Below are positions 40,688 to 48,823 of a stretch of 64,000 bases of DNA, piece after piece. This DNA comes from Amaricoccus macauensis (GTDB taxonomy: Bacteria > Pseudomonadota > Alphaproteobacteria > Rhodobacterales > Rhodobacteraceae). The notes beneath the pieces were generated by a model. That model made no database searches and was not told the DNA's origin. It saw nothing but the letters and a program-made list of their open reading frames with translations. A program made the translations under genes and the position numbers. The stretch spans positions 682,001 to 746,000 of the forward strand of contig NZ_JACHFM010000003.1 of NCBI RefSeq assembly GCF_014201905.1, read 5' to 3'. Numbering within the stretch: position 1 is the stretch's first letter; each line of letters starts with the position of its first letter.

Positions 40688-41425
40688 ATGCAGCAGGCGG
40701 CTGCCCCGACGTTCCACGTCGGGGTCATCATGGATGGAAACGGCCGCTGGGCCGAGGCACGGGGACTCGCGCGCCTCTCGGGTCACGCTCGGGGAGCGCG
40801 GCGGGTCAGCGATATCGTCAAGGCTTGTCCGTCGCTCGGTGTCACCCACCTGACGCTCTATGCCTTTTCCACCGAGAACTGGCGCCGGCCGCTCGCCGAG
40901 GTGGAGGGGCTCATGCGCATCTTCCACCAGTATATCCAGGGCAAGATGGCGGGCCTTCGGCGCAATGACGTGCGCGTGCGCTTCCTCGGGATGCGCGACC
41001 GGCTGCCCGACGGTTTGCGCGATCTCATGGGCCGCCTCGAGCAGGAGACGCGCCATTGCGGCGGGCTCAATCTCTCGATCGCCATCGACTACGGCGGACG
41101 TGACGAATTGACCCGTGCCGTGCGGACACTGTCGCAGCTGGTTGCCGAAGGCGCGCTGCCGCCGTCGGCGATCTGCGAGACCCGTCTCGCTCAGGCGCTC
41201 GACACGCGCGATCTGCCAGACCCGGATCTGATCATCCGCACTTCAGGGGAGATCCGCATCTCGAACTTCCTGCTCTGGCAGGCGGCCTATGCCGAGTTCG
41301 ACTTTCCCGCCGTCGCCTGGCCCGACTTCACGGTCCAGCATTTCGGGTCGCTCATCGGGGCGTACCACGCCCGGCGGCTGAGTGCCGAGACGCCGCTTCC
41401 GCCGGCGGTGGGCGCGCGTCCCTGA
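40688..41425 (+). CDS. uppS: Isoprenyl (undecaprenyl) diphosphate synthase
   Basis: A cis-prenyltransferase that elongates FPP to the C55 lipid carrier; 245 aa. Motif I HVGVIMDGNGRWAEARGLARLSGH contains the catalytic aspartate. LTLYAFSTENWRRPLAEVEGLM, GGRDELTRAVRTL and the C-terminal PDPDLIIRTSGEIRISNFLLWQAAYAEFDF are the other conserved regions. The ATG at 40688 is preferred because AGGTGA is 8 nt upstream; a GTG four codons up is the alternative. It is not in the usual uppS-cdsA-dxr cluster, so it may be a second copy. Confidence 0.93.
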   Translation: MQQAAAPTFHVGVIMDGNGRWAEARGLARLSGHARGARRVSDIVKACPSLGVTHLTLYAFSTENWRRPLAEVEGLMRIFHQYIQGKMAGLRRNDVRVRFLGMRDRLPDGLRDLMGRLEQETRHCGGLNLSIAIDYGGRDELTRAVRTLSQLVAEGALPPSAICETRLAQALDTRDLPDPDLIIRTSGEIRISNFLLWQAAYAEFDFPAVAWPDFTVQHFGSLIGAYHARRLSAETPLPPAVGARP

Positions 41426-41511
41426 GGCTCACGCGATTGCGAACGAGGGCGCTGGCACATCTCCGGAAGCCTCGCTAGCGTGACGGCCAAGTAGCCGCCC
41501 GGGGACAGAAG

Positions 41512-43167
41512 ATGGTCGCGCCGCACATTGTCACGCATGAAAACAAGCCGTTGCCGACGGACGACGACTGGTGGCGCGGTGCCGTCATCTACCAGATCTA
41601 TCCGCGCTCGTTCCAGGACTCGAATGGCGACGGTGTGGGCGATCTGACCGGGATCATCCACCGCCTGCCCTATGTGGCCTCGCTCGGGGTCGACGCGATC
41701 TGGATCTCGCCGTTCTTTCCGTCGCCGATGCTCGATTTCGGCTACGACGTGATGAACTACCGCGACGTTGACCCGATGTTCGGCACGCTCGCCGACTTCG
41801 ACGCGCTGATCCAGCGCGCGCACGATCTCGGCATGCGCGTCATGATCGACCTCGTGCTCAGCCACACCTCGGACCAGCACCGCTGGTTTCGCGAGAGCCG
41901 GGCGAGCCGCGACAACGCCAGATCCAACTGGTACGTCTGGGCCGACGCGAAGGAGGACGGCACGCCGCCGAACAACTGGCTGTCGATCTTTGGCGGCTCG
42001 GCCTGGGAGTGGGACAGCGAGCGGCTGCAGTACTATCTGCACAACTTCCTGAAGGAGCAGCCGGATCTGAATTTCCACGAGCCGGAGGTGCAGGACGAGC
42101 TGCTTTCGGTCGCGCGCTTCTGGCTGGAGCGCGGCGTCGACGGCTTCCGGCTCGACACCATCAACTTCTACTTCGCCGATCAGGATCTGCGGGACAATCC
42201 GCCGCTCGCCGAGGACCGGCGCGACTATTCGACGGCGCCGAAGGTGAACCCCTACAACTGGCAGGAACATCTCTACGACAAGAGCCGGCCGGAGATGATC
42301 GGCTTCCTGCAGCGGCTGCGGGCGCTGATGAACGAGTTCGGCGACACGGCCTGCGTCGGCGAAGTCGGCGACGCGCAGCGCGGCATGGAGATCATGGGGG
42401 AATACACCCGCGGCGATGATCTGATGCAAATGTGCTACGCCTTCGAGTTCCTGTCGGTGGAGCCGCCTTCGGGCCGGCGTGTCGGGCAGGTGCTGCGCAA
42501 GTTCATGACTGTCGCCGCCGATGGCTGGGCGTGCTGGGCGTTCTCGAACCACGACGTGGAGCGGCATGTGACGCGCTGGTCGCTCGATGCCGCCGAGCTT
42601 CGGGTCTATCTGGCGATCCTGTTGTCACTGCGCGGGTCGATCTGCCTCTATCAGGGGGAGGAGCTGGGCCTGACCGAGGCTTACGTGCCCTACGAGGAGT
42701 TGCAGGACCCGTATGGCAAGCGGTTCTGGCCGAAGTACCGTGGCCGCGACGGCTGCCGCACGCCGATGCCGTGGCTCTCGGACAACATGCACGCGGGCTT
42801 CAGCGACGCGAAGCCATGGCTGCCGGTGGCGCTCGAGCACCTGCGCATGGCGGTGTCGCTGCAGGAGAACGACCCGGAGTCGATGCTCTCGACCTATCGC
42901 CGGATGCTCGCCTGGCGGAAGTCCCACCCGGTGCTCGCCAAGGGCGGCTTCGCGCTGCATCGCACCACGGACTCGCTCGTCTCCTACGTGCGCGAGGATG
43001 AGACGGAGGCGATGTTCTGCGCCTTCAACCTCGGCCCGGACCCGGTGAGCGTCGAGCTGCCCGCCGGCGACTGGGAGGTGATCCCGGACAGCGGCTTCGC
43101 GGGCTCGATCGTCGGCAACGAGGCCGAACTGCCCCCGGTACAGGCTGTGTTCGCGCGGCGGAAGTAG
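41512..43167 (+). CDS. GH13 alpha-glucosidase (oligo-1,6-glucosidase type)
   Basis: Hydrolyses terminal alpha-glucosides such as maltose, sucrose or isomaltose; 551 aa. GH13 regions: VIYQIYPRSFQDSNGDGVGDLTGI at the start, MIDLVLSHTSDQH, GFRLDTINFY with nucleophile D215, GEVGD with acid/base E284, and FSNHDVERH with D348. No signal peptide, so it is cytoplasmic. No ABC transporter lies next to it, unlike classic aglEFGAK loci. The start is an ATG with GGGGACAG upstream. Confidence 0.93.
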   Translation: MVAPHIVTHENKPLPTDDDWWRGAVIYQIYPRSFQDSNGDGVGDLTGIIHRLPYVASLGVDAIWISPFFPSPMLDFGYDVMNYRDVDPMFGTLADFDALIQRAHDLGMRVMIDLVLSHTSDQHRWFRESRASRDNARSNWYVWADAKEDGTPPNNWLSIFGGSAWEWDSERLQYYLHNFLKEQPDLNFHEPEVQDELLSVARFWLERGVDGFRLDTINFYFADQDLRDNPPLAEDRRDYSTAPKVNPYNWQEHLYDKSRPEMIGFLQRLRALMNEFGDTACVGEVGDAQRGMEIMGEYTRGDDLMQMCYAFEFLSVEPPSGRRVGQVLRKFMTVAADGWACWAFSNHDVERHVTRWSLDAAELRVYLAILLSLRGSICLYQGEELGLTEAYVPYEELQDPYGKRFWPKYRGRDGCRTPMPWLSDNMHAGFSDAKPWLPVALEHLRMAVSLQENDPESMLSTYRRMLAWRKSHPVLAKGGFALHRTTDSLVSYVREDETEAMFCAFNLGPDPVSVELPAGDWEVIPDSGFAGSIVGNEAELPPVQAVFARRK

Positions 43168-43508
43168 CCGGGAAGCGCGGTATGGCACGAGCTTGAAATT
43201 GCCCGGTGCTTGGAAGCAGCCCACTTGGCTCCGTACGAGAGGAGACGGCGCGATGCTATTCAACTAGCGCGCCGGCACGTGGGTCTCCGCTGCGCCTGCT
43301 TCTGGTCCGACAGGTGAAGGACGGGTGCCTGACGCGTCTTGGACTTCGGATCGCCGCCCATTCGAGTAAATAGGTGTCGTCTGCGCGCCGGGCGCTTCTA
43401 TTGGCTGGCTTCAGTCAACGCTCAAAAAGAGTGCGGAACGAGACATCATCAGGTGTGATATACAGTATCGCTTTCCGTGTCCGGCACGTCATCTGGTAGG
43501 GCTGTCTA
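43168..43508. other. Left flank of the lower-GC island
   Basis: 341 nt without a supported gene. It includes the tiny reading frame ATG-CTA-TTC-AAC-TAG behind a strong AGAGGAG (43237-43267). An AT-richer patch follows (43420-43510) with TGATATACAGTAT (about 43454), likely the promoter of the 43509 gene. No tRNA or clear attachment-site repeat was seen. Confidence 0.4.
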
Positions 43509-43712
43509 ATGGTAACAAGCAAATCGCCCAGCCGCAGCTATCCCAGCGCCATCTCTGGGCGGTACGTCACTACAGGGCGCAGCGCGGCAAGACCGCAAGC
43601 GACGGTTAAGGAAACTACGGACGTGGGGTCGACGGGCTGCCATTGGAGTGCGCTGTTGGCCAGTTCGTCACCGGGGACGACGCATCCGCGTGCGACCGTA
43701 AAGGTGTCGTGA
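43509..43712 (+). CDS. Small 67-aa protein, first gene of the island pair
   Basis: A short basic/polar protein with no membrane segment. Residues 13-36 (SAISGRYVTTGRSAARPQATVKET) match a pattern I recall from many small hypothetical proteins of mobile regions (S-A-x-S/T-G-R/Q-Y/F-V-T ... A-x-x-x-P-x-x-T-V); this is from memory and not checked. GGTAGGG lies 7-8 nt before the ATG. The stop is 16 nt before the nuclease-like gene, so the two are probably one transcript. It could be a regulator or antidote of its neighbour; function unknown. Confidence 0.6.
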   Translation: MVTSKSPSRSYPSAISGRYVTTGRSAARPQATVKETTDVGSTGCHWSALLASSSPGTTHPRATVKVS

Positions 43713-43728
43713 CTGCCCGGGTGCGCTC

Positions 43729-45180
43729 ATGACCAAGATAGTCGACCCAGTCCGGTTCTCCGACCACTTCGGGATCGACCCCAGGCAGCTCGCCGCTGCA
43801 GGAGTCCTCGACCCGTCGCTGAACGCCGATACCGGCCTGTTCATTGACCCGCTTCTGATGGTTGGCAGCCAACATGACGAAGTTTGCGTCGGGGCGCTCG
43901 CGACGTACGAGGCTCACTTCACAACAGTGATCCGCCTGCTCCGCGCCGCGAAGGCACCGGGAGACGTCCCGTGGCGAAATGCCCTGCGACATATGTCCTT
44001 CCCCGAGTTTAGAGGAACGTGCCTAGGCTATGGCGGGCAGTCTGTATCCGGAAGCGGCTCGGGGAATGACATGACCGGGCGGTTGATCGAGACCGCCAAG
44101 ACGATTGTCGATCTCGGTGTGGACGACCCGGACCTATTCGTCGCCATGGCGCTTTTCGAGGAAGGCTTTGGGCCTGACCGGATCAGCGACATGACCACGA
44201 ACATCATCCTCGGCGATCTGCTTCGTTTCAATGAGCGCATCCTCGCGGGCCTGGCGGTACCGTGCGAAATGACAACCACCCAGCTGCGGAACGGAAGGAC
44301 TTATGAAGCTGCACTCCCGGTTAATCCGTATGTGAAGGGCGGCGCGCCGATAGTCCTCGTCCCGACCGACATCCTTCGAGACCTTCCGATCGCCACCGAC
44401 GGATCTGAAGTCGCCGAAGTTGCGTCGAAGAACGAAGAAATCCGTATGCGCCTCAATGGACAGATAGCCGAGTTGTGGACGCGGAAGACGTGGCAGGACA
44501 AGGGCAAGGTGCGGGCGTGGGCGCTTTCTGGTAAGGATGCCTTCGAGACCTTGCTCGAAACGGTTCGCGCTGTTCGGCCTGAATCCTATGACTTGGCGGG
44601 TGACCCACGGGGCGAGATATTCTGGCGGCGGATTGCCGCTACCTTGGCCGACCAGGAGCCCTTCCCGATGCAGGTTCCGCCTCGCCTCGACATGGCGGGT
44701 GTCGTCAGTGTGGTGGCGCAGATAATCGAGCAGTTCCGATTCCTGATCGAAGATCGACGGCTGTCGGAGGAGCTCTTCCATGGAGGCAAACCGCGGCCAG
44801 AGAAAGCGGCGCAGCGGCTCTTCTTCGCGGTGGCCTACGCTTACTGCAAGGCAAACAACCTCGATCTCACGCCGGAAGCCGAAACCGGCAACGGCCCTGT
44901 GGATTTCAAGGTGTCGGTTGGCTTTGCGGCACGTGTGTTGGTGGAAATCAAGCTGTCCACGAACGGTAAGCTCGTGAAAGGGTACACCCGGCAACTTGAG
45001 AAGTATAAGACGGCCGAGGAGACTCTACGAGGGTACTATGTTGTCCTCGACGTGGGTCAGATGGGTGAAAAGGGCGAAAGTCTGATCGCAATCAGGAACG
45101 CCGCAACTTCACGCGGAGAAGCCATCTCCGAAATCTTCTTTGTAGATGGCCAACGGAGGACGTCGGCGAGCAAGCTCTGA
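43729..45180 (+). CDS. Large island protein with C-terminal PD-(D/E)XK nuclease signature, function unknown
   Basis: A 483-aa protein I cannot name. Residues about 1-330 show no familiar motif (mixed alpha/beta, no signal peptide or membrane helix). The C-terminal 110 residues look like a PD-(D/E)XK nuclease: a helix (AAQRLFFAVAYAYCKANN), then D392 in GPVDFKV, E406-x-K408 in VLVEIKLS, and Q422/Y426 in RQLEKY, which equals the QxxxY motif of RecB-type nucleases. Base composition is lower than its neighbours (one 60-nt line at 44401 has 31 G+C). Alone with the 67-aa gene between a glucosidase and the Tad locus: a likely transferred defence or toxin-type unit. Confidence 0.85.
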   Translation: MTKIVDPVRFSDHFGIDPRQLAAAGVLDPSLNADTGLFIDPLLMVGSQHDEVCVGALATYEAHFTTVIRLLRAAKAPGDVPWRNALRHMSFPEFRGTCLGYGGQSVSGSGSGNDMTGRLIETAKTIVDLGVDDPDLFVAMALFEEGFGPDRISDMTTNIILGDLLRFNERILAGLAVPCEMTTTQLRNGRTYEAALPVNPYVKGGAPIVLVPTDILRDLPIATDGSEVAEVASKNEEIRMRLNGQIAELWTRKTWQDKGKVRAWALSGKDAFETLLETVRAVRPESYDLAGDPRGEIFWRRIAATLADQEPFPMQVPPRLDMAGVVSVVAQIIEQFRFLIEDRRLSEELFHGGKPRPEKAAQRLFFAVAYAYCKANNLDLTPEAETGNGPVDFKVSVGFAARVLVEIKLSTNGKLVKGYTRQLEKYKTAEETLRGYYVVLDVGQMGEKGESLIAIRNAATSRGEAISEIFFVDGQRRTSASKL

Positions 45181-45253
45181 TAGCCGGCGAGGACAGCTGG
45201 GTGAAACCATCGCAGTGCATCCTGAGAAACACGCCTTGGACTGCCTCCGAGCC

Positions 45254-46201
45254 CTACCGCGAGATGAAGCTGTCCATGATGCCGATCACCGCCGGTCCGA
45301 TCAGAACGATGAAGAGGGCGGGCAGGATGAAGAGCATCATCGGCACCGTCATCGTTGCGGGCAGGCGGCCGGCCTTTTCCTCGGCTTTCAGCATCCGTTC
45401 GGTGCGCTGCTCCTGACTCAGGACCTTGTAGGCGCGGGCAAGGGGGGTGCCGTAGCGTTCGGCCTGGATCAGCGTGGTGACGAAGGCGTTGACCGAGGGC
45501 ACGGGCGCGCGCTCGGCGAGGTTTTCGAGGGCCTGTCGCCGCTCGGGCATGAACGAGAGCTCGAGGGCGGTCTGTTGCAGTTCCTCACCGAGGACCGAGG
45601 ACTTGCGCGTGGTCTCGGCCACCACCCGCTTCAACGCCGCGTCGGATGCGAGCCCGGCCTCGGCACAGATCACCAGCATGTCGAGCGTGTCCGGGAGCGC
45701 CTTGCGGATCGCGGTGAGGCGCTTGGCACGAGCGTTGCGCACCACCAGATCGGGGAGCTTGCTGCCGGCAAGGCCGGCCGCCATCACCGCCGCCGCGTCG
45801 ATGAGGGCTCCCTTGCCAAGCGTGCCGACCCCGTAGACCCAGAGTGCGGCGCCGGTGAGAAAGACGAGCGGCGCGACGACCTTGAAGAAGGTGTAGACCA
45901 CCACCGCGTCACGACTGCGGTAGCCGCTGCTGACGAGCAACGCCCGGATCTCGGCCACCTGCCGCCCCTTCAGGATCGAGAGGCGTCCGGTCGAGGCGCG
46001 CATCAGCGCGAGCGCTCCGCGCTGAATCTGGCCGTTCGCGGCCTTTCCGGTGCCGCGTGGTGCCCGTCCGTGCCGGTTCGTGGTGGCGCGGAGCCGCGCC
46101 AGCCGGGCCCGGCGCTCGTAGAGCCAGTGGGTCGCGCCGATCGCGAGAAGGCTCGCGGCGAGGGCGATGCAGAGGCCGAGGACGACGATCGGTGCGGGCA
46201 T
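45254..46201 (-). CDS. tadC: Tad pilus inner-membrane platform protein TadC
   Basis: A 315-aa type II secretion F-domain membrane protein. It has an N-terminal helix (VVLGLCIALAASLLAIGATHWLY), a central pair of hydrophobic segments (VVVYTFFKVVAPLVFLTGAALWVY), the cytoplasmic helical T2SSF domain (DTLDMLVICAEAGLASDAALKRV; ELQQTALELSFMPERRQALENL) and a C-terminal helix (VPMMLFILPALFIVLIGPAVIGIMDS). It pairs with TadB as the pilus platform. Last Tad gene in this direction; tadD does not follow. Confidence 0.92.
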   Translation of the reverse strand: MPAPIVVLGLCIALAASLLAIGATHWLYERRARLARLRATTNRHGRAPRGTGKAANGQIQRGALALMRASTGRLSILKGRQVAEIRALLVSSGYRSRDAVVVYTFFKVVAPLVFLTGAALWVYGVGTLGKGALIDAAAVMAAGLAGSKLPDLVVRNARAKRLTAIRKALPDTLDMLVICAEAGLASDAALKRVVAETTRKSSVLGEELQQTALELSFMPERRQALENLAERAPVPSVNAFVTTLIQAERYGTPLARAYKVLSQEQRTERMLKAEEKAGRLPATMTVPMMLFILPALFIVLIGPAVIGIMDSFISR

Positions 46202-46214
46202 TCTCCGGGCTCCT

Positions 46215-47222
46215 TCAGATCTCGAACTGCGTCATCCGCCACATGACGAGGGCGCCGACGCCGATGCTGCCGAGGCCGCAGCCGAGCATCATGTGGCCGC
46301 GCGGATCGTGGAAGAGCGTCATCACGTAGTCCGGGCTCATCATCATGAGGAGGCCGAGCATCAGGAAGGGCAGGGCGCCGATGATCAGCGCCGAGGCCTT
46401 GGCCTCCGACGAGATCGCCTTGATCTTGAGCTTCATCCGCTCGCGGGCGCGGAGCAGGTCGGCGAGGTTGCCGAGGGCTTCCGACAGGCTGCCGCCGGTC
46501 TCCATCTGGATCGAGATCGCGATGGCGAGGAAGTCCATCTCCGGCCGGTCCACCACGCGCGCCACCCGCCAGAGCGCGGCGTCGATCGGCTCGCCGAGCG
46601 CCACCCGCTCGCTCACCGAACGGAAATGCCCGCGCACCGGCTCGTCGAACTCCTGTCCGACGCTGGTGATGCACTCGATGACCGGCAGGCCGGAGCGGAT
46701 GCCGCGGATGATGGTGTCGAGCGCCGCCGGCAGCTGCTTCATGAAGCGCTGCGACAGGCGGTTGCCGAGGAGGCGCACCAGCGCGTCCATCAGCAGCATG
46801 GCGATCACGAGGCAGGGGAGAAGCGTCACCAGCAGCGAGCTCCCGGTGGCGAGGGTGAGCCCCAGCGCGAGGGCGGCCCCGAGCACGATCGAGAGCGCGA
46901 CGAATGTCGTGACCGACCAGCCGAGCCCTGCGCGGACGAACTGCGCCCGAAGCCGGCCCTGTTCGAGCAGCGGCAGGACGCGCGCGAGCCCGCGGCTGAC
47001 GCCGACGAGCGCGCCCTGTTCCTGCTTCGGCTTCAGGAGCGACAGGTGTGCGTCCTCGAAGTTGATCCGTCCCGATATCCGCTGCCGCCCGACGCGCGCG
47101 AGGCGCTTGCGGTGTGCGCCCTGCGCCTTCAGGACGACACTGAGCGCGAAGAGCCCGAGGCTGATCGCGACCGTTGCAGATGCGAGAAAGAGCGCCGCCG
47201 CGACGATCAGGTTGCCCGACAT
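46215..47222 (-). CDS. tadB: Tad pilus inner-membrane platform protein TadB
   Basis: A 335-aa T2SSF-domain membrane protein. N-terminal helix (LIVAAALFLASATVAISLGLFAL), two central helices (TTFVALSIVLGAALALGLTLATG, LLVTLLPCLVIAMLLMDALVRL), the F domain (LPAALDTIIRGIRSGLPVIECI; IAISIQMETGGSLSEALGNLADLLRAR) and a C-terminal helix (MMLGCGLGSIGVGALVMW). It overlaps the cpaF end by 16 nt and precedes tadC by 13 nt, so translation is coupled. Confidence 0.93.
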   Translation of the reverse strand: MSGNLIVAAALFLASATVAISLGLFALSVVLKAQGAHRKRLARVGRQRISGRINFEDAHLSLLKPKQEQGALVGVSRGLARVLPLLEQGRLRAQFVRAGLGWSVTTFVALSIVLGAALALGLTLATGSSLLVTLLPCLVIAMLLMDALVRLLGNRLSQRFMKQLPAALDTIIRGIRSGLPVIECITSVGQEFDEPVRGHFRSVSERVALGEPIDAALWRVARVVDRPEMDFLAIAISIQMETGGSLSEALGNLADLLRARERMKLKIKAISSEAKASALIIGALPFLMLGLLMMMSPDYVMTLFHDPRGHMMLGCGLGSIGVGALVMWRMTQFEI

Positions 47223-48820
47223 CCCATCGCCTCCAGAAGCCGGGTCCCGAGCCCGAAGTATTCCGCGCGCTGCAGGAAGTGCGGGCGCAGGTTGGTGCAG
47301 TCGAACCGCCCGAGGAGGCCGCCGTCGGGGTTTTCGCCTTCGTAGACGTACTTGAAGAGGTCCTGCGTGGTGACCACCTCGCCTTCCATGCCGGTGATCT
47401 CGGTCACCTGGGTGATGCGCCGCTTGCCGTCGCGCATCCGGCTCACCTGCACGATGAGGTGGATCGCCGACTGGATTTGCTCGCGGACCGCCTCGGGCGG
47501 CAGCTTGAAGCCGGTCATCGCCACCATGTTCTCGAGGCGGGTCAGCGCATCGCGCGGCGTGTTGGAGTGGATGGTGCCCATCGACCCGTCGTGGCCGGTG
47601 TTCATCGCCTGCAGCATGTCGATCGCTTCCTCGCCGCGGATTTCGCCGAGGATGATCCGGTCGGGCCGCATGCGCAGCGCGTTCTTGACGAGGTGGCGCA
47701 TGGTGATCTCGCCTTCGCCCTCGATGTTTGACGGCCGGGTCTCGAGGCGCACCACGTGGGGTTGCTGGAGCTGGAGTTCGGCCGCGTCCTCGATGGTGAT
47801 CGTGCGCTCGCCATGGTCGATCATCCGGCTCATGGCATTGAGGAGCGTGGTCTTTCCCGAGCCGGTGCCGCCCGAGATCAGGATGTTTAGCCGCGCCCGC
47901 CCGGCGATCTTCAGGACCGTCGCCATGTCGAGCGACATGTTCGCCTGCCGCGCCATCACGTCGAGGGTGATCTCCTTTCGGGAGAATTTTCGGATCGCGA
48001 CCGTCGGCCCGTCGATGGCCAGCGGCGGGATGATGATGTTGACGCGGCTGCCGTCCTTGAGGCGGGCGTCGACGAGCGGCGTCGACTCGTCGACGCGCCG
48101 GCCCACGTCGGTGACGATGCGTGTCGCCACATGCAGGACATGCGCGTCGTCGCGAAACTGTACGTCGGTCAGCTCGAGCTTGCCCCGGCGCTCCACGTAG
48201 ATCATGTGCGGACCGTTCACCATGATGTCGGTGATGGTCTCGTCGGCGAGGAGCGGCTCCAGCGGTCCGAGGCCGACCATGTCGTCCACGAGCAGCCGGA
48301 CGATGGACCGGAGTTCGCTGGCGTTCAGCTGGATCTTCAGATCGACGATGATCTCCTGGACGATCCCGGCGATCTGCGCCCGGAGTTCCTGCGCGCCGAG
48401 CGCCGAGGCGACGGAGATGTCGATGCGCTGCATCAGGAGCGGCATGACTTCCGCCTTGACCTGAAGCTGGCGCCGGTTGCGCGCCTCGGGGGCCACGGGG
48501 AGCTCGACCTCGGCCAGCGGGTCCTGCGGTTGGATGTCGGCTGCCGCCGGGGGGTGGGGAGCGCCCGCGGCGCGCTCGTGCTTCAGGACGTCGACAATGT
48601 CGCGCAGGATCGTGCGCTGCTCGGTCAGGCTCGGCCGGGCGTCGAGGCGTCCGACCAGCGCGTCGAGTGCCTCGTTCGCCGCTTCGGCGAGCCCGAGGGG
48701 CGTGGCCTTCGCCAGCCCGTCCGACCCGAGCGCCTGACGGATCCGCTCGGTGGCGGCGGAGCGCAGCATCGAGAGGCTGTCAGGCGCCGCGAGGCGGGAG
48801 GGGTCAAAGCCGTCGTCCAT
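47207..48820 (-). CDS. cpaF: Tad pilus assembly ATPase CpaF/TadA
   Basis: Hexameric secretion ATPase that drives Flp pilus assembly; 537 aa. After a variable N-terminal region (about 130 aa), the GspE-type core shows the P-loop LISGGTGSGKTTLLNAMS, the Asp box ITIEDAAELQLQQPHVVRLETRP, Walker B RPDRIILGEIRGEEAIDML and the His box NTGHDGSMGTIHSNTPRDAL. DEPDI-like TITDIMVNGPHMIYVERRGKLE is a CpaF hallmark. It lies 3 nt after cpaE. Confidence 0.96.
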   Translation of the reverse strand: MDDGFDPSRLAAPDSLSMLRSAATERIRQALGSDGLAKATPLGLAEAANEALDALVGRLDARPSLTEQRTILRDIVDVLKHERAAGAPHPPAAADIQPQDPLAEVELPVAPEARNRRQLQVKAEVMPLLMQRIDISVASALGAQELRAQIAGIVQEIIVDLKIQLNASELRSIVRLLVDDMVGLGPLEPLLADETITDIMVNGPHMIYVERRGKLELTDVQFRDDAHVLHVATRIVTDVGRRVDESTPLVDARLKDGSRVNIIIPPLAIDGPTVAIRKFSRKEITLDVMARQANMSLDMATVLKIAGRARLNILISGGTGSGKTTLLNAMSRMIDHGERTITIEDAAELQLQQPHVVRLETRPSNIEGEGEITMRHLVKNALRMRPDRIILGEIRGEEAIDMLQAMNTGHDGSMGTIHSNTPRDALTRLENMVAMTGFKLPPEAVREQIQSAIHLIVQVSRMRDGKRRITQVTEITGMEGEVVTTQDLFKYVYEGENPDGGLLGRFDCTNLRPHFLQRAEYFGLGTRLLEAMGCRAT

Positions 48821-48823
48821 GCG

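Noticed and set aside
43226..43240. GTACGAGAGGA, identical to the 23S rRNA sarcin-ricin loop core
   Set aside because: The match is only 11 nt and the flanks do not continue as 23S rRNA, so it is a chance match rather than an rRNA fragment.
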